Source: Deltaproteobacteria bacterium
Lineage (GTDB): Bacteria > Desulfobacterota_D > UBA1144 > Nemesobacterales > UBA2774
Assembly (NCBI GenBank): GCA_029262275.1
Contig: JAJCZS010000037.1
Coordinates: 62,001-126,000, forward strand
Direction of reading: 5' to 3'
Length of the DNA: 64,000 bases
Shown here piece after piece: positions 45,364 to 53,367 of the stretch; the stretch's first letter is position 1, and each line of letters starts with the position of its first letter. Below the pieces are notes generated by a model. That model was not told where the DNA came from and made no database searches. It saw only the letters and a list, made by a program, of their open reading frames with translations. The translations under genes were made by a program, and so were the position numbers.

Positions 45364-45744
45364 TCAGATTAAAAAAGTGGAATGTAATACTTGTATATTG
45401 GGTGGACCGTGTTCTCTTTGAGAACGGTTATTAATCTTATTGTCTTGTGTAGTCAAAATATTTTGAACCCAAGATCTTGTTACATTTGTATAGATAACTT
45501 TTACATATTGATCAGACGAGCTATTTGTAAGATATTCATTGCAACAGGAACTGTTGAAATCTGCCTGTTGGTTAAAGTCTTGCATAATATCCAATGTTTC
45601 AGTCACAGGAGTCTCATGCTTATCCATCTTATGACAGCTCTCCGTAGCTTCATTGGTAGATGCTGCAAATGTAATAGGGCTATTACACAGCCCCCCTACA
45701 CAGACAACAACATTTAAAATTAGAAATAGGTGAAATATTCTCAT
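45364..45744 (-). CDS. Small periplasmic Cys/His protein upstream of the copper oxidase
   Basis: The 126-residue exported protein has a signal peptide at residues 1-28 (ending ITFAA) and a SCHKMDKHE segment. A SSCCNEY segment follows in the mature half, giving three cysteines and two histidines within about 40 residues. The rest is polar with an aromatic strand (QYVKVIYTNVTRSWV). I do not recognise a family. It lies 92 bases before the multicopper oxidase on the same strand, and small Cys/His proteins often precede CopA-type genes, so a copper-binding or sensing role is plausible. Confidence 0.65.
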   Translation of the reverse strand: MRIFHLFLILNVVVCVGGLCNSPITFAASTNEATESCHKMDKHETPVTETLDIMQDFNQQADFNSSCCNEYLTNSSSDQYVKVIYTNVTRSWVQNILTTQDNKINNRSQREHGPPNIQVLHSTFLI

Positions 45745-45787
45745 AGCTCTCTATATTTTAATAATATGAACTGAAATCTCTATGTCA

Positions 45788-45818
45788 ACCTACTATTTCC
45801 ATTAATTTCAAAGTAGGT
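45788..45818. promoter_or_regulatory. Inverted repeat between the copper cluster and otsAB
   Basis: ACCTACT (45788-45794) and AGTAGGT (45812-45818) are perfect 7-base arms separated by 17 bases. The repeat lies in the 90-base divergent region, 44 bases from the Cys/His gene start and 17 from the otsAB ATG. A dimeric regulator could bind here. Confidence 0.35.
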
Positions 45819-45834
45819 ATAGTCTATATACGTT

Positions 45835-48027
45835 ATGGGAAAGCTTATAATTGTTTCCAACCGATTGCCCGTTACTGTTTCTAAGAAAAAATCCAAATTT
45901 AGCATGCAGCCCAGCGTAGGCGGCCTTGTCACTGGTGTAAGTTCCCTTGATATGTCAGGAGAGCAGGTCTGGATAGGATGGCCTGGAATAACTCTATCTG
46001 GATATAGTACAAAATCAGACTCTCAAGAATTAAAAGACAAATTATCTGAATATAATTACAGACCTGTATTTTTAAAAAGAAACGATTTCGAGAATTACTA
46101 CCAGGGATTTTGTAATGAGGTGATCTGGCCTCTTTTTCATTACTTTGTTCAATATGCAAATTATGAGAAAAGCTATTGGGATAGCTACAAGAGGGTAAAT
46201 GAGGCTTTTAGTCAGGCAGTGCTTGAAGTTGCAAAAGATGATGATGTAATCTGGATTCACGATTATCATCTTATGCTCTTGCCTGAGCTGATCAGGAAAA
46301 AATTACCCAAAGTTAAGATTGGTTTCTTTCTCCATATACCATTTCCATCTTCAGAAATATTCAGATTAATCCCTTGGTGTGCTGAGATACTAGAGGGACT
46401 ATTGGGAGCTGATTTAATAGGTTTCCACACCTTTGACTATGCCCGTCATTTTCTTGAGAGTGTAAGACGTGTTTTGGGCTATGAGCATACACTTGGACAG
46501 ATAACCTTGGGTAATCACGCAGTTAAAGTTGATACCTTCCCAATGGGTATTGATTATTCTAAATTCTCACAGGCTCCTGACACGAAAGAAGTACAGCTGA
46601 GTATCTCTAAGCTCGGAGAGAATATTAAAGAAGACTATAAAGTAATATTATCTATTGATCGTCTTGATTATACAAAAGGTGTCCCAGAGCGTTTAGAAGC
46701 TTTTGACTATTTTCTAGATAAAAACCCGAGCTATAAAGGAAAAGTGATATTTATAGTAGTTGCTGTCCCTTCACGTACTGAAGTTGAGCATTATAGACTC
46801 TTAAAAGAGCAAGTCGATAATCTTGCGGGAAGAATAAACGGGAAACACGGCACCATTGGATGGACACCAATATGGTATATGTACCGCTCATTTGGTTTTG
46901 ATGATTTAATTGCTCTATATTCGATAGCTGATGTGCTTTTTTTGACACCACTAAGAGATGGTATGAACTTGGTTGCAAAAGAGTATGTTGCTACACGTAA
47001 AAACGAAGACGGAGTGCTTATCTTAGGTGAGATGGCAGGTACTGCCAAAGAGCTTGGAGAAGCCTTAATAATTAACCCCAATGACCTCCAAGGAACCGCT
47101 AAGGCTCTTAAAGATGCAATAACAATGCCTATCCAGGAGCAAAAGAGAAGAATGATCAGTATGCGAGGTAGGCTTGAGCGCTATGATGTAAAGAGATGGG
47201 CACATGATTTTATGGATCGAATTGGTCACATAAAAGAGGTTCAAAAACAATTAACATCTAAAGGGTTGTCTCAATCAAGAAGAAACAAGCTTCTACAAAG
47301 TTATTCCAGAAGTAAAAAGGCTCTGTTCTTATTAGACTATGATGGCACCTTAATGCCTTTTAACGAAAGACCAGAAAAAGTGAAACCAGACAAAGAACTA
47401 AAAGATCTACTCGGTTCTATATCTCGTAATTCAAAGAATAATCTTGTAATTATAAGCGGTAGAGATAGAAAAACTCTAGATAGGTGGGTATCAAATGTCT
47501 CTAATGGTTTAGTCGCTGAACATGGGGTATGGATTAAAGAGAAGAAATCCTGGGAAACTCTAGAGATGCTCTCTGATGAGTGGAAAGAAGAGATAAGGCC
47601 TATCTTGGAAGTTTTCGTCGACAGAACCCCCGGCTCTTTTATAGAGGAAAAGGATTTCTCCCTTGTCTGGCATTTTCGCAAGGTCGACCCGGCATTGTCA
47701 ATTGTTAGGGTAGGGGAGCTTAAGGATGTGCTGCTGCACATTACTGCTAATTTAAACGTAGGTGTTCTAGAAGGAAACAAAGTAATAGAGGTAAAAGACA
47801 CAGGTATCAACAAGGGTAAAGCTGCAATGCATTTAATGTCCAGGGAAAAATGGGATTTTATAATATCTATTGGTGATGATTGGACAGATGAAGATGTATA
47901 CGAAGTCCTTCCTGAGTGGGGCTATTCTATTAAAGTAGGTTTTGGCCCGACTAAAGCAAGGTTCAATTTGCCATCCTTCCGTGAAGTAAGAAAACTTTTA
48001 AAAGACATAATAGAAACAAAGACTTAG
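45835..48027 (+). CDS. Fused trehalose-6-phosphate synthase/phosphatase
   Basis: The 730-residue protein joins a GT20 trehalose-6-phosphate synthase (1-465) to a HAD phosphatase (about 495-730). The synthase part shows SNRLPVTVSKK, VGGLVTGVSS, WIHDYHLMLLPELIRK, IPFPSSEIFR and the nucleotide-sugar site DGMNLVAKEY. The phosphatase part shows FLLDYDGTLMPF, VIISGR and SIGDDWTDEDVYE. Together they would make trehalose, an osmolyte and stress protectant, from UDP-glucose and glucose-6-phosphate. It resembles OtsA plus OtsB in one chain. An aldo-keto reductase follows after 25 bases. Confidence 0.94.
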   Translation: MGKLIIVSNRLPVTVSKKKSKFSMQPSVGGLVTGVSSLDMSGEQVWIGWPGITLSGYSTKSDSQELKDKLSEYNYRPVFLKRNDFENYYQGFCNEVIWPLFHYFVQYANYEKSYWDSYKRVNEAFSQAVLEVAKDDDVIWIHDYHLMLLPELIRKKLPKVKIGFFLHIPFPSSEIFRLIPWCAEILEGLLGADLIGFHTFDYARHFLESVRRVLGYEHTLGQITLGNHAVKVDTFPMGIDYSKFSQAPDTKEVQLSISKLGENIKEDYKVILSIDRLDYTKGVPERLEAFDYFLDKNPSYKGKVIFIVVAVPSRTEVEHYRLLKEQVDNLAGRINGKHGTIGWTPIWYMYRSFGFDDLIALYSIADVLFLTPLRDGMNLVAKEYVATRKNEDGVLILGEMAGTAKELGEALIINPNDLQGTAKALKDAITMPIQEQKRRMISMRGRLERYDVKRWAHDFMDRIGHIKEVQKQLTSKGLSQSRRNKLLQSYSRSKKALFLLDYDGTLMPFNERPEKVKPDKELKDLLGSISRNSKNNLVIISGRDRKTLDRWVSNVSNGLVAEHGVWIKEKKSWETLEMLSDEWKEEIRPILEVFVDRTPGSFIEEKDFSLVWHFRKVDPALSIVRVGELKDVLLHITANLNVGVLEGNKVIEVKDTGINKGKAAMHLMSREKWDFIISIGDDWTDEDVYEVLPEWGYSIKVGFGPTKARFNLPSFREVRKLLKDIIETKT

Positions 48028-48052
48028 AAGTTTAAAAGCTAAGGAGAGTATT

Positions 48053-49048
48053 ATGGAATTTGTTAAAATAAATGGGACTGATATTGAATCATCTAGAATA
48101 GGCCTAGGTGCATGGGCTATTGGGGGATGGCTATGGGGTGGGAGTGAGGAGAGAGAATCTATTGAGACAATACATGCTGCACTTGATAATGGGATTACGT
48201 TAATAGATACGGCTGCTATTTACGGCTTTGGCAGATCAGAAGAAATTGTTGGTAAGGCTGTATCTGAATACGGCGGTAGAGATAAGATAGTCATTGCTAC
48301 AAAAGCAGGCCTTGATTGGACTTCTGGCAAAGTCTATAGAAATTCAACAAAAGAGCGCATTTTTAAAGAAGTTGATGATTCGCTGCAACGTCTTCAGACA
48401 GATTATATAGACATTTATCAGATCCATTGGCCTGACTTCGAGAGCCCATTTGAAGAAGCAGCAGAGGCAATGAAAGAGCTTCATGATAGCGGTAAGATTA
48501 GAGCCATCGGAGTTAGCAATTACACGACAGAGCAAAAGGACATATTTCGTGGGGTTGCAACAATCCATACTTCTCAGCCGCCATATAATTTGTTTGAGCG
48601 TGACATCGAAGAAGATATTGTTCCATATTGCAAAGAACATGGAATTACAATGCTTCTTTACGGTGCTATTTGCAGAGGACTCTTGAGCGGGAGAATGAAC
48701 TCTCAAACAACTTTTGAAGGTGATGATATAAGAAAGGTGGATCCTAAGTTTAAGCAACCTAGGTTCGAGCAGTATTTAGCAGCAGTTCAAAAGTTAGATG
48801 AGTTTGCTCAAGAAAACTACAATAAACGGGTAATACATTTGGCTCTAAGGTGGGTGTTGGATAAAGCGGACTCAGATATAGCCCTCTGGGGAGCAAGAAG
48901 GCCTTCTCAGCTTGAGCCTTTAAAAGAGATTTTTGGTTGGTCGTTGGATGACGCAGCATTTAAAGAGATAGATAATATACTGTCTGAAACAATTAAAGAC
49001 CCTGTAGGTCCCGAGTTTATGGCTCCTCCAGTGAAAGGTCGATTATAG
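48053..49048 (+). CDS. Aldo/keto reductase
   Basis: The 331-residue NADPH-type oxidoreductase has a TIM-barrel fold. The catalytic tetrad is visible as Asp and Tyr in LIDTAAIYGFGRSE, Lys in IVIATKAG and His in YQIHWPD. Coenzyme-binding segments (LWGARRPSQL) are near the C-terminus. AAGGAGAG precedes the ATG. It is 25 bases downstream of the trehalose gene and probably shares its transcript. The substrate cannot be determined from the sequence. Confidence 0.92.
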   Translation: MEFVKINGTDIESSRIGLGAWAIGGWLWGGSEERESIETIHAALDNGITLIDTAAIYGFGRSEEIVGKAVSEYGGRDKIVIATKAGLDWTSGKVYRNSTKERIFKEVDDSLQRLQTDYIDIYQIHWPDFESPFEEAAEAMKELHDSGKIRAIGVSNYTTEQKDIFRGVATIHTSQPPYNLFERDIEEDIVPYCKEHGITMLLYGAICRGLLSGRMNSQTTFEGDDIRKVDPKFKQPRFEQYLAAVQKLDEFAQENYNKRVIHLALRWVLDKADSDIALWGARRPSQLEPLKEIFGWSLDDAAFKEIDNILSETIKDPVGPEFMAPPVKGRL

Positions 49049-49055
49049 ATTTATC

Positions 49056-49085
49056 TTGACAGCGATGTTATGAAGATGAGATAAT
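49056..49085 (+). promoter_or_regulatory. Sigma-70-type promoter of the DUF5684-like gene
   Basis: TTGACA (49056-49061) and GATAAT (49080-49085) are separated by 18 bases. This gives a start near 49092 and a 34-base leader that contains AGGAGGG before the ATG at 49126. It is the best promoter match I saw in the window. Confidence 0.65.
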
Positions 49086-49125
49086 ATTTTAATATCACTG
49101 AGTATCTATATAGGAGGGTACAGTC

Positions 49126-49452
49126 ATGGAAGAAACTATTGGTGTTCTATTTTATATAGCTATATACGTATATGTAGCTTATTGCATCATGGTGATAGCC
49201 AATAAAACCAATACCGAGAATGCATGGTATGCTTGGGTCCCGATTCTTAACCTTTATCTGTTATGCAAAATAGCTGATAAACCCGGCTGGTGGTTAATTC
49301 TGTTCCTTATACCACTTGTAAACATAGTTATATCTATAATTGTGTGGATGAGAATAGCCGAGAAATTGGGTAAACCAAGCTGGCTTGGGATTCTCTGGAT
49401 AATACCTCCTGTTGGGCTCATAGTTGTAGGGTATCTAGCTTTCTCAGATTGA
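49126..49452 (+). CDS. DUF5684-like small membrane protein
   Basis: The 108-residue membrane protein has three to four hydrophobic helices (about residues 5-25, 37-47, 52-72 and 85-105). They are separated by conserved-looking WYAWVPILNLYLLCKIADKPGWW and AEKLGKPSWLGILWIIPPVG segments, the pattern of the DUF5684 family. The function is unknown. It has its own promoter and AGGAGGG ribosome-binding site and ends 13 bases from the convergent HAD gene. Confidence 0.8.
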   Translation: MEETIGVLFYIAIYVYVAYCIMVIANKTNTENAWYAWVPILNLYLLCKIADKPGWWLILFLIPLVNIVISIIVWMRIAEKLGKPSWLGILWIIPPVGLIVVGYLAFSD

Positions 49453-49465
49453 GGGTAATAGAGAC

Positions 49466-50116
49466 CTACTTAAAGAAATTTATTAACTCTGGACTGATTC
49501 TATTTAGGCTTGGTACGATGAGGTCCGCATTGTGAAATTCTTCCTGGCTTAATCTCTTATCAGGCACTGCAATACAGTACATACCTGCAGCCTTCGCGGA
49601 CTTGAGTCCATTTATAGAGTCTTCAATAGCTACACATTCAGATGGATTCACTTTTAGTTTCTCTGCTGTATGTAGATAAATTGCAGGGTGGGGTTTGCCG
49701 TTTTCAGTGCACTCTCCTGATACTACTATCGGGAAATACTTGTGTAGTGAAAACATATCTAAAACAAAGTTAATTAATCTCATTGGTGAGCTTGAAGCAA
49801 CAGCAAGGTCAAAATTGTGTTCCTGAAGTTGATTTAGTAAAGGTATAAGCTCGGCTACGACTTCTAATTCTTGCTCATAAATTTCTGTTAATATTTCTAC
49901 TCTCTCATTTATTATGTCTTCAACTTCTTCGTTTAGACCAAATGTATCAACTAGTAATTTGCCTGAATCATTTTGATTTAGACCAACTATTTGGTCTCTT
50001 AAGTCAGCAGTATATGTTATATCTCTTCTACCAAGTAAAATGTGTTCAGTTTTCTCCCAAAGAGGCTCACTGTCTATCATCACACCGTCCATATCGAATA
50101 TTACTGCTTTTATCAT
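49466..50116 (-). CDS. HAD-superfamily sugar-phosphatase-like hydrolase
   Basis: The 216-residue HAD subfamily IA protein has motif I FDMDGVMIDSEPLW, a helical cap (about 15-85), motif II VASSSP, the motif III Lys (GKPHP) and motif IV AIEDSINGLKSAKAAGM. The DGVxxDSEP form is typical of phosphoglucomutase-like or 2-deoxyglucose-6-phosphatase-type enzymes (YniC/HxpB). It is monocistronic. The substrate is not predictable. Confidence 0.92.
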   Translation of the reverse strand: MIKAVIFDMDGVMIDSEPLWEKTEHILLGRRDITYTADLRDQIVGLNQNDSGKLLVDTFGLNEEVEDIINERVEILTEIYEQELEVVAELIPLLNQLQEHNFDLAVASSSPMRLINFVLDMFSLHKYFPIVVSGECTENGKPHPAIYLHTAEKLKVNPSECVAIEDSINGLKSAKAAGMYCIAVPDKRLSQEEFHNADLIVPSLNRISPELINFFK

Positions 50117-50274
50117 AGAGTTTGTCCTTCTTAGGATTAAGAGTTTGAAATATTACCAGGCGATTTTGGGAACTCAAATAAAGAGGAGAATAATTTGAGA
50201 TCAATTATCCTTTTCTTAATGCATAATGATAAGAACCTTGGTTTTCATAGCTTAATTAGGTAAATATACTTGCA

Positions 50275-51132
50275 ATGTTGCATAACAAATTAAAGATGAT
50301 TTGCCTGATTGCTCTAAGTTTTAGTGTTTTTACATTGCAATCAAATGCAGACCACTTGGGTAGACTGGAAAAAGCAGAGCCTTTTTTTACAGTAAAAGCC
50401 TTTCTTGAAAAAGAGCTAGAGTTTAGTGTAGGAAATGATAATAGCAAAGAAGATCATTCGTTAGAGTTGGGTCTAGAATTTGATTGGGTGTTTTTTGAGC
50501 GCATTCAGTTGGGGGTTGAAGTTCCTTACGTTTTTCTGTTTCCAGACGGTCAAGATTCGACCTCTGCATTCTCTGATATAGGTTTATCTACACAAGTGCT
50601 ATTATGCTGTACCAGCCCAACTACTTCTTATTATTTGTCGCTCAGAGGAGAGTTAGCTTTGCCGACTGGTGATGAAGATAAAGGAATAGAAGGAAGTGGT
50701 GAGTGGGGCTTTTCATTGAATGCAGCTTACTTTTTTGGAGTTGGTGACATAAGTCTTTGGGGCATTCAATTGCAGCTTGCATACGCTCAGCAACTCAAAT
50801 TCTCAGATGAACAGAGAAGTCTAGCAAACATGCTCAATATAAATAAGACACATAATAAAGATATAATCTGGAATGGTGCCTATACACAAGAATACTTCAA
50901 CGGCAGGCTATCCCCTGTTTTTGAAGTTTTAGGCACCTCAACTGTGGATGCAATGCAATCTGAAGATGAAGGAACAATAGTGGAGCTAGGTTTTGGTTTT
51001 TGGCTAAGCCCGTTTTCAGATACAAGCCAGTTAAATGCTGTAAATTTAGGTGTTGCGGCTAAATTCCCAGTAACTGAGCGTGAAGAGACCTCAAGCTCAT
51101 TCCTCTTTGTTGCAACTTATGGATTTGACTAA
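50275..51132 (+). CDS. Putative outer-membrane beta-barrel protein
   Basis: The 285-residue exported protein has a signal peptide (cut near SNAD, about residue 26). Its many amphipathic strands include LELGLEFDWVFFERIQLGVEVPYVFLF, YYLSLRGELALPTGDED and VNLGVAAKFPVT, and it ends in an aromatic TYGFD. This is the look of an outer-membrane barrel of the transporter or porin-like type, but I do not recognise the family. It is convergent with the Tat-type multicopper oxidase gene, the stops being three bases apart. The start may be ATG 50275 or 50296; neither has a strong ribosome-binding site. Confidence 0.7.
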   Translation: MLHNKLKMICLIALSFSVFTLQSNADHLGRLEKAEPFFTVKAFLEKELEFSVGNDNSKEDHSLELGLEFDWVFFERIQLGVEVPYVFLFPDGQDSTSAFSDIGLSTQVLLCCTSPTTSYYLSLRGELALPTGDEDKGIEGSGEWGFSLNAAYFFGVGDISLWGIQLQLAYAQQLKFSDEQRSLANMLNINKTHNKDIIWNGAYTQEYFNGRLSPVFEVLGTSTVDAMQSEDEGTIVELGFGFWLSPFSDTSQLNAVNLGVAAKFPVTEREETSSSFLFVATYGFD

Positions 51133-51135
51133 TAT

Positions 51136-52632
51136 TTAGCTTGGAGACTTATAATGAATTTCTCTCGCCATACCAGTTTCTAAATGATAGAGATTGTGGC
51201 AATGGAAAAACCACCTGCCAGGATTGTCTGTGTAGAATTCAAAAGATACTTTTTTGAATGGAGGAACACTTATTGTATCTAGTAGAGGCGCATGGTCATA
51301 GCCGGATTTTAATCCTAATACACGGAAGAAATGACCGTGAAGGTGCATTGGATGATACATAGGAGTAGTGTTAGTCATGTTGACTACAACACGTTCCCCA
51401 GATTGTACTATCAAAGGATCTGCATTTGGATATATCTGATTGCCCATCTCCCAAATGTACTTAGCCATGTTTCCATCTAGACTTAAATCAAAAGTTTTTA
51501 CTGGACTATCAGGTGGCGTGCTGGGCTCAATAGAAACAAGGTCATCATATACAAACCCCCTTCCTTTTACTTTAGGTATTTTCTTAGATACCTGCCCCTT
51601 AGAGTCTGGTGTTCTTAGTATTCCTATTGCTTGAACTGATCCATCTTGGGCTACACCTCTTATAGCAAATGTCCCAGATTCTTTTACTCGTAGAACTAAA
51701 TCATAACGTTCTGCTACGCCCATTAATATGTTGTCCACCTCAACAGGTTTAACCCTTTGCCCGCTAGCCGTATGAGTAACCGTTAGTTTATGGTCGTCTA
51801 CCATAAAGTAGAAATAAGATGATGCGCAGCTATTTATTACTCTTAGCCTTACAAGGTCACCAGGTTTTGCAATAAATTCCATAGGATTGTTAATTCCTTG
51901 GCCGTTTAATAGAAAACTTGGATAATCAACATCAGCTAAATCAGGGGTCGTCTCTTTTACATTTTTATTCTGCTCTGCCTGTTTCCTCAAATTAGGGACT
52001 ATTTTATAAGGATCGGTATGCAGCCAGTCATTTATAGTAATGACATATTCTTGATCATATGACATATCTTCTCTTTTGGGTTCAACAATGATTGGACCAA
52101 ACACGCCTTGCTGCTCTTGCAGATTTACGTGAGAGTGATACCAGTAGGTGCCTCTTTGTCGAATAATATATTGATATACATATTGCTCATAAGGTGCTAT
52201 AGGGCGTTGAGTAACTTCAGGCACCCCGTCCATATTACTAGGTAAAATCATGCCGTGGCTGTGAATTGTAAGGTTTTGATCTGCAATCTTGTTTGTTGTC
52301 ACAATACGCAGAAGATCTCCTTCTCTAACCCTTATCTCAGGGCCAGGTATTTGTCCATTTACTGTAAGTGCCTTGACCGTGGTTCCATCAGGTGTCACCT
52401 CTTGTTCAGCCACTTCAAGTTGATATTCTTTATACGGTATTTCAACCGGTATAGAACCAGTTCCGGGTAGAGCTGGGAGTGTATTTTCGGCTTGGACAAT
52501 CTTAGGCAATCCGAGCAAACTTACACCAGCAGCAGCGCCTAAACCCAACCCGCTAAGCTCCAAAAAATTTCTACGTGATAAGGAATTATTACTTTTCAAC
52601 TTATCTTTTTTCTGATCTGATTTGCTTTTCAT
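51136..52632 (-). CDS. Tat-exported multicopper oxidase (CopA/CumA-like)
   Basis: The 498-residue three-domain multicopper oxidase has a Tat signal (SRRNFLELSGLGLGAAAG, residues 18-35). All copper sites are present: IHSHG, YWYHSHVNLQEQQG, HPMHLHGHFFRVL and the type 1 motif HCHNLYHLETGM. It lacks the Met/His-rich insert and the C-terminal barrel of the other oxidase in the window but shares the same core. AGGAGGG precedes the ATG. Copper tolerance or Mn/Cu oxidation is possible. A 7-base inverted repeat lies 43-60 bases upstream of its start. Confidence 0.92.
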   Translation of the reverse strand: MKSKSDQKKDKLKSNNSLSRRNFLELSGLGLGAAAGVSLLGLPKIVQAENTLPALPGTGSIPVEIPYKEYQLEVAEQEVTPDGTTVKALTVNGQIPGPEIRVREGDLLRIVTTNKIADQNLTIHSHGMILPSNMDGVPEVTQRPIAPYEQYVYQYIIRQRGTYWYHSHVNLQEQQGVFGPIIVEPKREDMSYDQEYVITINDWLHTDPYKIVPNLRKQAEQNKNVKETTPDLADVDYPSFLLNGQGINNPMEFIAKPGDLVRLRVINSCASSYFYFMVDDHKLTVTHTASGQRVKPVEVDNILMGVAERYDLVLRVKESGTFAIRGVAQDGSVQAIGILRTPDSKGQVSKKIPKVKGRGFVYDDLVSIEPSTPPDSPVKTFDLSLDGNMAKYIWEMGNQIYPNADPLIVQSGERVVVNMTNTTPMYHPMHLHGHFFRVLGLKSGYDHAPLLDTISVPPFKKVSFEFYTDNPGRWFFHCHNLYHLETGMAREIHYKSPS

Positions 52633-52674
52633 ATTGAATTAGCCCTCCTTTTAGCAGTGGCTAGTACTTCTTGA

Positions 52675-52692
52675 TTAGTAAAACCTTACTAA
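52675..52692. promoter_or_regulatory. Operator-like inverted repeat upstream of the Tat multicopper oxidase
   Basis: TTAGTAA (52675-52681) and TTACTAA (52686-52692) are perfect arms with a four-base AACC centre, located 43-60 bases before the oxidase ATG. The size and symmetry suit a dimeric repressor or activator. Confidence 0.4.
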
Positions 52693-52740
52693 CCATAAAA
52701 ATATACCTAAATATTTCTATACAAAGAAAAAGAGAGATAA

Positions 52741-52795
52741 AAAAAGGATTTACATACAGGAAACTTAATTCTCCGCATGTAAATCCCTTTTTTTT
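52741..52795 (-). terminator. Intrinsic terminator of the Gly/His/Tyr-rich gene
   Basis: GGATTTACAT (52746-52755) and ATGTAAATCC (52777-52786) form a perfect 10-bp stem. On the minus strand it is followed by a T-run, 20 bases after the stop of the repeat-protein gene. Poly-A/T on both sides would let it act in both directions. Confidence 0.8.
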
Positions 52796-52814
52796 GTTGA
52801 AACTGTTCTAATTC

Positions 52815-53234
52815 TTAATCGAATACTATTCCTAAGTTAACCGAAAAAGGTACATAGGGATAAACTGGATAGGGTCTTGGATAGTAAGCGTAGGGTCTGT
52901 AGTATGGCCTATAGTAAGGTCTGTAGTATCCACCATAAGCATAGCCTCTGTTTTTATAATAATGCCGGCCATGTTTGTGACCGTGTTTGTATCCATGACC
53001 TCGGTTATAACCATAGCCTTTATTCTTGTAGCCATGACCACCGTAGTGTTTCTTGTGTCCACTATATTTATAGCCATGACCTTTACTCTGACCTTTGTAC
53101 CCATGACCTCCGTAGCTTTTACTGTGACCTTTGTACCCATGACCTCCGCCTTGGTATTTCTTCGCAAAGCTACTTATAGGCGCTGCCAGTACAAAGGCTA
53201 GTATTACAAAAGCTGGAATAATTAATTTCTTCAT
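52815..53234 (-). CDS. Secreted Gly/His/Tyr/Lys-rich repeat protein
   Basis: The 139-residue protein has a signal peptide (1-24, ending SSFAK). The low-complexity region at 28-95 is built on HGYKG or GGHGYK units with Ser-Lys spacers. A tyrosine/proline stretch follows (YYRPYYRPYYRPYAYYPRPYP), and the end is hydrophobic, NLGIVFD. The His content suggests divalent-metal binding; Gly/Tyr repeats also occur in surface or matrix proteins. It has its own terminator and lies between the Tat oxidase and a cation transporter. The reading frame is supported by the signal peptide and the in-frame repeat structure. Confidence 0.75.
   Translation of the reverse strand: MKKLIIPAFVILAFVLAAPISSFAKKYQGGGHGYKGHSKSYGGHGYKGQSKGHGYKYSGHKKHYGGHGYKNKGYGYNRGHGYKHGHKHGRHYYKNRGYAYGGYYRPYYRPYYRPYAYYPRPYPVYPYVPFSVNLGIVFD
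53082..53148 (-). repeat. Tandem 36-base coding repeats
   Basis: Two adjacent copies starting at 53082 and 53118 share the word GACCTTTGTACCCATGACC and neighbouring bases at 36-base spacing, coding for 12-residue units around GGHGYKG. The near-identity in DNA indicates recent duplication or slippage. Confidence 0.7.
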
Positions 53235-53367
53235 GTCAATTTCCCCCTGAACAGCTTTTGTATATATAAACCCATACTTCTACATAATGGTTTCAATTAA
53301 TCTGACATTTATATTGCAGAGTATGTGTATGCTTAATTCAATAAGAATATTTTTTAAGAGTAGGAGG

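Noticed and set aside
45391-45717. 108-codon plus-strand frame opposite the Cys/His periplasmic protein
   Set aside because: The minus-strand frame has a proper signal peptide and fits the operon order; the antisense frame has no start signal.
47337-47813. 158-codon minus-strand frame inside the trehalose phosphatase domain
   Set aside because: It is antisense to a conserved HAD domain, has no ribosome-binding site and no domain.
53082-53148. Direct repeats considered as a CRISPR array
   Set aside because: The 36-base units are adjacent without unique spacers and code for 12-residue protein repeats; no cas genes are nearby.
52832-53179. Alternative frames of 100-111 codons across the HGYK repeat gene
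   Set aside because: Tandem DNA repeats keep several frames open. Only the minus-strand frame ending at 52815 has a signal peptide, a ribosome-binding site and a following terminator.
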